This document shows, in pieces, positions 5,420 to 10,504 of a stretch of 10,504 nt of DNA. The notes beneath the pieces are model-generated. The model had not been told where the DNA came from. It worked only from the letters and a program-made list of their open reading frames with translations, and made no database searches. Each line of letters starts with the position of its first letter. Position 1 is the stretch's first letter. The DNA is from Acidimicrobiia bacterium (GTDB lineage: Bacteria > Actinomycetota > Acidimicrobiia > Acidimicrobiales > Poriferisodalaceae): positions 1-10,504 of the forward strand of contig JALSTE010000492.1 in the NCBI GenBank assembly GCA_026983855.1. Reading direction: 5' to 3'. The translations under genes and the position numbers were made by a program.

Positions 5420-7954
5420 TCAGAGGAGCAGTTCGGTGGACAGGCGCCCCCGGAGAGCGACCTCCACTTTCAGCTTCTCCAGGGTCTGGGCCACCTGCAA
5501 CTCCCCCTGGGGCACGGGATGGGATGAGAGGAACGTCTCCACCCGGGCCGCGGCGTCCGGCGTGGAGAGGTGGGCCGCCCCGCCGATCATGCGGGGAATC
5601 GAGTTCGAGGGGAACCGCTCCATGAGTTCATCCCAGTGGCGCTCGACGAAGTCCCAGGCCCTGGTCCCCAGGTCGCGGTGCTGCAGGCAGATCCGCAGGA
5701 CGTAGGGGGCGTTCTGGGTGCGAACCTCGACCAGACACATCTCCAGGACCCGGTCGAACAACTCGGGTTGGGGGAAACGGGCCAGGGCGTAGAGGAACCG
5801 CACCTCCTCCTGGGGGGTGTCGGCGTGACGGTAGCGGTCCACGAACAGATCGAAGTACCGCGGCTCGCCCTCGGAGGCCACCACCGACACCGCGGCGGCG
5901 GCCAGCTCGGGTTCCACCGCCGTGGGGTCCTCGAGGTAGGTGTCCACGAGTGTCCGGCACCGTTCCCTCACGGCCCGGTCCTCCACGATGTTCCCCATGA
6001 CCGTGACCAGAAGTCCCCTCAGCTCCCGGGTGAGCGGGCCCTCGTCGGGGGCGGGCTCATATCCGACGATGTCGAGGGCGGCGCCGGCGAGAGGGGCGAC
6101 CCTCTCCCCGAAGCGGCTCCTGAGCTCCGGTGGCAGCAGTCGGTTGAGGGTGCCCAGACCGTCGGCGAGTCCCCGCCACACTCCCAGGTCGATCTCGAAG
6201 CACAGGCCCCTGGCCAACTCGAGGAAGTCGTCCGCCCTCACCCGGGCGGCGAGAACCGAGGCCCAGGTGTCGTCCACCAGGGCGAACCGTTCGGCCGGGG
6301 TCAGCAGCTCCGACGCCTGGCCGACCAGGTGACGGAACTCATCGGGGTGATAGTGCACACGGTAGAAGCCGTTGGCCCCGGCGTTGCCGACCAGCCACTC
6401 CGGATCGAATCCGAGGTCGATCTCAGTGGCGGCCGAGTCCAGGAGCACCCGATGCTCGACCGGACCGTCCGGCGACCCCAGTCGGAGGACCACCGGTACC
6501 GACCACAGGGTGTCGTCCTCACCGACATAGCGGAACCTCCTCTGGGAGAGGGTCACCACCGAGCCCCTACGTTCGACGTGGATGACGGGATGGCCGCCCT
6601 GGAAGATCCAGGTGTCCATGGTCGAGCGGACCGGGGCTCCCGAGGCCTCCTCCAGGGCGTCCCAGAGATCCGTCGTCTCGGTGTTCCCGTAGGCGTGACG
6701 CTCCAGGTAGAGCCGCACACCACGGCGGAAGACCTCCGGGGTGAGGTACTGCTCCATCATCCGGACCACGGCCGCCCCCTTTTCGTAGGTGAGCACGTCG
6801 TACATGGCCTCGGCGTCCTCGGGTGAGACCACCTCGAACTCGATCGGTCTGGTGGACCCGAGGGCGTCGGTGTCGAAGGCCGCCGCCCTCTCCCGACCGA
6901 ACTGGTCCCAGCGGCGCCACTCGGGACGGAAGGAGTCGACGGTCATGATCTCCATGAACGTGGCGAAGGCCTCCTTTAGCCAGATGCCGTTCCACCAGCG
7001 CATGGTCACCAGGTCCCCGAACCACATGTGGGCCAGTTCGTGGGAGATCACGTCGGCCATTCGGGTGAGCTCGGCCTCGGTCGCCGTGGCCGGATCGGCC
7101 AGCAGGAGGGTCTCGCGGAAGGTCACCGCCCCCAGGTTCTCCATGGCCCCGAAGGCGAAGTCGGGTATCGCCAGCATGTCGAGTTTGCGGTCGGGGTACG
7201 GGCTGCCGTAGTAGTCCTCCAGGAACCTCAGGGCGAAGCTCCCCGCCTCGGTGGCGAAGCCGGTCAGTGCGCCCCTGCCGGGCACGTGAACGATCCTCAT
7301 CGGTGTGCCACCGACGTCGATGGGATCGGTGGCCTCGAGATCCCCCACCACGAACGCCACCAGGTAGGTGGACAGCACCATGGTGTCGGCGAACCTCACC
7401 GTCTTGCGTCCGTCACCGCCGGACTCCTCGCTGATCACCGGTCCGCAGGAGATCGCCGTCAGGGCCTCGTCCACCACGAGGGTCACCGAGAACACCGCCT
7501 TCAGGTCGGGTTCGTCGAAGCAGGGAAAGGCCCGTCGGGCGTTGGTGGACTCGAACTGGGTGGTGGCCAGCACCCCCTCGGTGCCGTCGGTCCGGGTGTA
7601 GGTGGACCGGTAGAAGCCCCGCAGCTTGTCGTTGAGGATTCCGTCGAACGTGATGTTGAGACGGCCCCGACCGGTGGGGAGGGCCTCGGGAAACACGAAG
7701 CGGACCCTCTCGGTCCCGGGATCGGGCTCCACGGCCTCACAGGGAACCGGGGAACCCACCCCTGGTTCGAACCACACGTCGTGGATGTCCAGTTCGATCG
7801 CGTTCAGGACCAGCTCGGGACTCGACCTCATGACGTCGATCTCGATGACGACCGTCCCGGAGAAGGTGGCGGCATCCAGATCCGGCTCCAGGTGGATCTC
7901 GTAGCGGACGGGCACGGCGTGGCGGGGAAGACGATACGGATTGTTTTCGGTCAC
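5420..7954 (-). CDS. pepN: M1 family aminopeptidase N
   Basis: This 844-residue zinc aminopeptidase of family M1 removes N-terminal residues from peptides, most likely in the cytoplasm as no signal peptide is seen. The N-terminal beta domain begins YRLPRHAVPVRYEIHLEPD. Catalytic-domain motifs are complete: the exopeptidase motif GAMEN at 269-273, the zinc site HELAH at 305-309 with Glu328 in WLKEAFATF (HExxH-x18-E), and the transition-state Tyr390 in LTYEKGAAVV. The region after about 510, starting near GANGFYRVHY, fits the ERAP1-like helical C-terminal domain. Total length matches bacterial PepN of about 850 residues. The frame stays open upstream into the antisense of the kinase gene, so the start is set by homology: GTG 7954 directly precedes family-like sequence and is seven bases from a TACGCT element. 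It is divergent from the kinase gene. Confidence 0.96.
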   Translation of the reverse strand: MTENNPYRLPRHAVPVRYEIHLEPDLDAATFSGTVVIEIDVMRSSPELVLNAIELDIHDVWFEPGVGSPVPCEAVEPDPGTERVRFVFPEALPTGRGRLNITFDGILNDKLRGFYRSTYTRTDGTEGVLATTQFESTNARRAFPCFDEPDLKAVFSVTLVVDEALTAISCGPVISEESGGDGRKTVRFADTMVLSTYLVAFVVGDLEATDPIDVGGTPMRIVHVPGRGALTGFATEAGSFALRFLEDYYGSPYPDRKLDMLAIPDFAFGAMENLGAVTFRETLLLADPATATEAELTRMADVISHELAHMWFGDLVTMRWWNGIWLKEAFATFMEIMTVDSFRPEWRRWDQFGRERAAAFDTDALGSTRPIEFEVVSPEDAEAMYDVLTYEKGAAVVRMMEQYLTPEVFRRGVRLYLERHAYGNTETTDLWDALEEASGAPVRSTMDTWIFQGGHPVIHVERRGSVVTLSQRRFRYVGEDDTLWSVPVVLRLGSPDGPVEHRVLLDSAATEIDLGFDPEWLVGNAGANGFYRVHYHPDEFRHLVGQASELLTPAERFALVDDTWASVLAARVRADDFLELARGLCFEIDLGVWRGLADGLGTLNRLLPPELRSRFGERVAPLAGAALDIVGYEPAPDEGPLTRELRGLLVTVMGNIVEDRAVRERCRTLVDTYLEDPTAVEPELAAAAVSVVASEGEPRYFDLFVDRYRHADTPQEEVRFLYALARFPQPELFDRVLEMCLVEVRTQNAPYVLRICLQHRDLGTRAWDFVERHWDELMERFPSNSIPRMIGGAAHLSTPDAAARVETFLSSHPVPQGELQVAQTLEKLKVEVALRGRLSTELLL

Positions 7955-7961
7955 CCGCCAG

Positions 7962-7967
7962 AGCGTA
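7962..7967 (-). promoter_or_regulatory. -10 element (TACGCT) for leaderless pepN
   Basis: On the minus strand TACGCT matches TANNNT and is followed by CTGGCGG and then the GTG start at 7954. The seven-base spacing suggests that transcription begins at the start codon. No -35 is convincing. A perfect dyad, CCGTCCCC-C-GGGGACGG at 7982-7998, covers the expected -35 position and could be a protein-binding site. Confidence 0.55.
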
Positions 7968-8090
7968 CCGGCGGGCCCCGGCCGTCCCCCGGGGACGGTG
8001 GTGGGGTGTGGATCGAGTCCGCATCCAATCGGTGGGGAGGATGATCCCCCGCGTCCCTCACGGGAGGAGTCCGCTGGCCGATCGGTTAGT

Positions 8091-8115
8091 GAGGTGTTCG
8101 AGGTCGAACTACCTC
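8091..8115. promoter_or_regulatory. Inverted repeat in the divergent pepN/kinase promoter region
   Basis: GAGGTGTTCGA (8091-8101) is mirrored by TCGAAC-T-ACCTC (8104-8115): eleven pairs, with one extra T in the right arm and a 2-base centre. It is followed at once by a perfect 7-1-7 dyad, GCCCCGG-T-CCGGGGC (8119-8133). Both lie just upstream of the kinase -10. The tight centres suggest regulator binding sites rather than RNA hairpins. No regulator gene is in the window. Confidence 0.4.
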
Positions 8116-8145
8116 CCGGCCCCGGTCCGGGGCGGTGGTATCCGC

Positions 8146-8151
8146 TACGGT
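8146..8151 (+). promoter_or_regulatory. -10 element (TACGGT) upstream of the PfkB-family kinase gene
   Basis: TACGGT fits TANNNT and lies 28 bases before the ATG at 8180, giving a short leader that contains the ribosome binding site GGAG (8171-8174) five bases before the ATG. The -35 position is occupied by the GC-rich dyad at 8119-8133 rather than a TTGACA-like hexamer. Confidence 0.45.
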
Positions 8152-8179
8152 GCCGGACCGGGTCGATCATGGAGACACG

Positions 8180-9163
8180 ATGAGTCAAGACAGCAGCCGC
8201 CTGGACGTAGTGGGTATCGGGAACGCCCTGGTCGACGTACTGACCCACGAGCCCGACGAGTTCGTGGCCGAGCAGAACCTGGTCAAGGGCTCGATGACCC
8301 TGATCGACGAGGACCGGGCCCACGAGCTCTACAACGTCATGGCCCCGGCCACGGAGGTGTCGGGTGGCTCGGCGGCCAACACCGTCATCGGAGTGGCCTC
8401 CTTCGGTGGCAGCGGTGCCTACATCGGCAAGGTCCGTGACGACCAGCTCGGGGAGATATTCGCCCACGACCTCAAGGCCCTGGGTGTTGAGTTCGAGGTG
8501 GTCCGGGCTCCCGAGGGCGATCCCACGGGAAGGTGCCTGATCCTGGTCAGCCCCGACGGCCAGCGGACCATGAGCACCTACCTCGGGGCGTCGGTGAGTC
8601 TGGCTCCCGGGGACGTTGACCCCGGATTGATAGCGAGATCCCGGATCCTGTTCCTGGAGGGCTTCCTGTGGGACCCCCCCTCGGCCAAGGCGGCCATGAC
8701 CCGGGCGGCGGAACTGGCGACCGGTGACGATCAGCGGGTGGCGTTGACCCTCTCGGACTCGTTCTGCGTCGACCGGCACCGCGAATCCTTCCTGGAGCTC
8801 ATCGACACCCACGTGGACGTGCTGTTCGCCAACTACGACGAGATCCTCTCCCTGTACGAGACCGACTCGCTGGAGACGGCCATCGAGCAGGTGAGGCGAA
8901 GTGTGCCAATCACCGCCGTCACCCACAGTGCCCACGGCTCGATCATCGTGGTGGATGACGCCGAGATCCATGTTCCGGCCGAACCGACCGAGGTGGTCGA
9001 CACCACCGGCGCCGGGGATCTGTACGCCGCGGGGTTCCTCTACGGTCTGGCCCGGGGACTCGACCTCAGGGAGTGCGGGTGGTTGGGGTCCCTCGCCGCG
9101 TCGGAGGTCATCAGCCACATGGGTCCCCGTCCCGAGATCGACCTGGCGGACCTGCTCGAGTAG
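8180..9163 (+). CDS. PfkB/ribokinase-family carbohydrate or nucleoside kinase (adenosine kinase-like)
   Basis: This 327-residue kinase of the PfkB (ribokinase) family uses ATP to phosphorylate a sugar or nucleoside hydroxyl in the cytoplasm. The N-terminus DVVGIGNALVDVL is typical. GGSAANTV at 62-69 matches the first PfkB signature. The anion-hole and catalytic motif DTTGAGDLYAAGFLYGL contains the catalytic base Asp280. The N-terminal layout (GNALVDVL, a long lid, then GGSAANT) most resembles adenosine kinase-like members often annotated in marine and soil bacteria, but substrate cannot be assigned from sequence; 2-keto-3-deoxygluconate or fructose kinases are relatives. The ATG at 8180 has a good GGAG ribosome site; an in-frame GTG at 8135 lies upstream of the likely -10. 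It is divergent from pepN and convergent with the mutase gene, with only 56 bases between stops. Confidence 0.92.
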   Translation: MSQDSSRLDVVGIGNALVDVLTHEPDEFVAEQNLVKGSMTLIDEDRAHELYNVMAPATEVSGGSAANTVIGVASFGGSGAYIGKVRDDQLGEIFAHDLKALGVEFEVVRAPEGDPTGRCLILVSPDGQRTMSTYLGASVSLAPGDVDPGLIARSRILFLEGFLWDPPSAKAAMTRAAELATGDDQRVALTLSDSFCVDRHRESFLELIDTHVDVLFANYDEILSLYETDSLETAIEQVRRSVPITAVTHSAHGSIIVVDDAEIHVPAEPTEVVDTTGAGDLYAAGFLYGLARGLDLRECGWLGSLAASEVISHMGPRPEIDLADLLE

Positions 9164-9171
9164 AGGGGGAC

Positions 9172-9199
9172 TCAGCCCGGGTTGGTGTCGAGGAGGTCG
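9172..9199. repeat. Duplicated 3' end of the mutase gene
   Basis: The 28 bases at 9172-9199 match 9220-9247 at 26 positions. The second copy is the true 3' end of the minus-strand mutase gene (DLLDTDPG and TGA). The first copy, 48 bases further downstream for that gene, again encodes DLLDTNPG followed by TGA, in the same frame. It fills most of the 56-base gap between the mutase and kinase stops. Confidence 0.85.
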
Positions 9200-9219
9200 A
9201 GGGCCCGGTGTGGAGGTGT

Positions 9220-10504
9220 TCAGCCGGGGTCGGTGTCGAGGAGGTCGGCCACGGCCGCCGCCAGGTCGTCCATCCGGGCTCGGGCGACGCTCCGGGCCGA
9301 GGCCAGGTCCCCGCTCAGGGGTTCATTGACCTCCAGGTAGCACTTGATCTTCGGTTCGGTCCCGCTGGGGCGGATCACAACCCGGGTCCGGTGCTCCAGG
9401 TGGAACATCAGAAGATCGGCGGTGGGTGTGTGGTCGCGTGACCAGTCCGAGCTGTCCTCGACCGCGAGATCGCCGAAGGCGCGCGGGCCCTCCCGGCGTA
9501 TCTTCCCCATCAGTCGACCCACCCGGTCGGGTTGGTCATCGAAGCGGCGGGCCACCTGGTGGGTGAGGTTGACGCCGTGGCGGGTCTCGAGTTCGTCGAT
9601 GCGGTCGGTGAGATCCCGCCCCTCGGCCGCCAACTCGGCCGCGAGTTCGGACATGACGACGGCGGCGCTGACCCCGTCCTTGTCCCGGACCTCGGGGCAG
9701 ACCGCGTAGCCCAGGGCCTCCTCGTAGCCCATGACGTATCGCAGACGGGGTTCGTCGATGGCGGCCCGGATGATCCACTTGAACCCGGTGAGGGTGGACC
9801 GGTACTGCACCCCGTGGTGGTGGGCGATCCGGGAGAGCATGGTGGATGAGACCACGGAATTGACGACCACCCGATCGGGCCCCGAACCCCGGGCGAGCAG
9901 GTGGTCGGCGAGGATGAGGCCGGTCTGATCGCCGGTGAGACGTTGGAACCCGGTCTCGGTCCCCACGACCACCCCCAGTCGGTCGGCGTCGGGGTCCTGG
10001 GCCAGGATCAACCGGGCCCCGACCCGCTCACCGAGGGCCAGAGCCAGATCCAGGGTCCCCTTCTCCTCGGGATTGGGGAGCTTGACGGTCGGGAAGTCAC
10101 CATCGGGTTCGGCCTGCTCGGACACCGGTGTGGGCCGGGCCAGGCCCGCCCGGTCGAAGGCGGCCATCGTGGTTCGCAGCCCGACGCCGTGGATGGGGGT
10201 GTAGACGGTCGGCACCGCCGGAGGTCCCGAACGAGCTGGTCCGATCACCCGGTCGAGGTAGGCGGAGAGCAACTCGTCGTAGTCGAGTACCCCTACCTCG
10301 GTCTCCGGGGCGAGCTCATCGTCCCCGACCAGGGGGCGGTCTCCGATGAGGGCCTCGATCTCGGAGTCGATCGGGGGGATTATCTGGGCCCCGTCGGACC
10401 AGTAGACCTTGTAGCCGTTGTCCCGGGGCGGGTTGTGGCTGGCGGTCACCATGATCCCGGCCCCGGCGCCGTGGTGGTGGGTGGCGAACGAGAGCAGAGG
10501 GGTG
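9220..10504 (-). CDS. Phosphoglucomutase/phosphomannomutase-superfamily enzyme, possibly phosphopentomutase (5' end outside window)
   Basis: These 427 residues cover most of an alpha-D-phosphohexomutase-superfamily enzyme, which moves a phosphate between C6 and C1 of a sugar (or C5 and C1 of a pentose). The frame continues through the window edge: TPLLSFATHHHGAGAGI precedes the first ATG at 10452, so that ATG is internal. Motifs in order: TASHNP with the phosphoserine (codon 10440-10438), the metal site DPDADR (9996-9979), the sugar-binding GYEEALGY (near 9731-9708) and the phosphate-binding RPSGTEPKIK (near 9372-9343). GYEEALG in place of GEESG/GEMSG is typical of the PGM2/PmmB-like group, whose members include phosphopentomutases. 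In Mycobacterium tuberculosis the relative pmmB lies beside the purine phosphorylase gene deoD. The C-terminal tail is duplicated downstream. Exact substrate is uncertain. Confidence 0.92.
   Translation of the reverse strand, partial: TPLLSFATHHHGAGAGIMVTASHNPPRDNGYKVYWSDGAQIIPPIDSEIEALIGDRPLVGDDELAPETEVGVLDYDELLSAYLDRVIGPARSGPPAVPTVYTPIHGVGLRTTMAAFDRAGLARPTPVSEQAEPDGDFPTVKLPNPEEKGTLDLALALGERVGARLILAQDPDADRLGVVVGTETGFQRLTGDQTGLILADHLLARGSGPDRVVVNSVVSSTMLSRIAHHHGVQYRSTLTGFKWIIRAAIDEPRLRYVMGYEEALGYAVCPEVRDKDGVSAAVVMSELAAELAAEGRDLTDRIDELETRHGVNLTHQVARRFDDQPDRVGRLMGKIRREGPRAFGDLAVEDSSDWSRDHTPTADLLMFHLEHRTRVVIRPSGTEPKIKCYLEVNEPLSGDLASARSVARARMDDLAAAVADLLDTDPG

Noticed and set aside
5570..6826. A 418-codon open frame on the plus strand inside pepN
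   Set aside because: Antisense to the M1 aminopeptidase, with low-complexity Gly/Val/His/Pro composition and no domain; a by-product of codon bias. The same applies to 7028-8044 on the plus strand.
7955..9118. N-terminal extension of pepN by 388 codons
   Set aside because: The frame is open, but it runs antisense through the kinase gene and the divergent promoter region. Family homology begins exactly at GTG 7954.

Overview
The window is GC-rich chromosomal DNA with tightly packed genes, GTG starts, 4-bp stop/start overlaps and promoter hexamers placed directly in front of start codons. This points to a high-GC actinomycete (Actinomycetota). The Acidimicrobiia are a guess from general gene style only. 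The content is mostly metabolic and housekeeping. I see no phage, transposon, CRISPR array, tRNA or rRNA.

Layout. (1) 2-487 +: the 3' end of formate--tetrahydrofolate ligase (fhs). Its last codons form the first unit of a 35-bp tandem repeat that runs into the intergenic region, followed by a 14-bp perfect hairpin. (2) 746-2895 +: deoC (deoxyribose-phosphate aldolase) and an amidase-signature hydrolase, closely linked. (3) 3001-4457 +: a Sco1/SenC copper chaperone lipoprotein and a CtaG-type membrane protein with an ATGA overlap; together they form a cytochrome oxidase copper-delivery pair. (4) 4645-4977 + and 5006-5137 -: two small convergent genes, a Cys-containing 110-residue protein and a 43-residue single-span membrane protein, both of unknown function. 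(5) 5420-7954 -: an M1 family aminopeptidase N. (6) 8180-9163 +: a PfkB/ribokinase-family kinase resembling adenosine kinases, divergent from pepN across a 225-bp promoter region. (7) 9220-10504 -: a phosphohexomutase-superfamily enzyme of the phosphoglucomutase/phosphopentomutase type, cut off by the window edge.

Functional themes. DeoC, the nucleoside-like kinase and the mutase could belong to nucleoside and pentose-phosphate salvage, although they are not in one operon. Sco1 and CtaG serve respiratory-chain maturation. PepN and the amidase are general peptide or amide hydrolases.

The most unusual signals are non-coding. Two unrelated genes (fhs and the mutase) carry duplicated copies of their own 3' ends, including the stop codon, immediately downstream. 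Several gene ends also have long perfect hairpins without a T-tract. At least two starts (sco1, pepN) look leaderless. No previously undescribed multi-gene system is evident.
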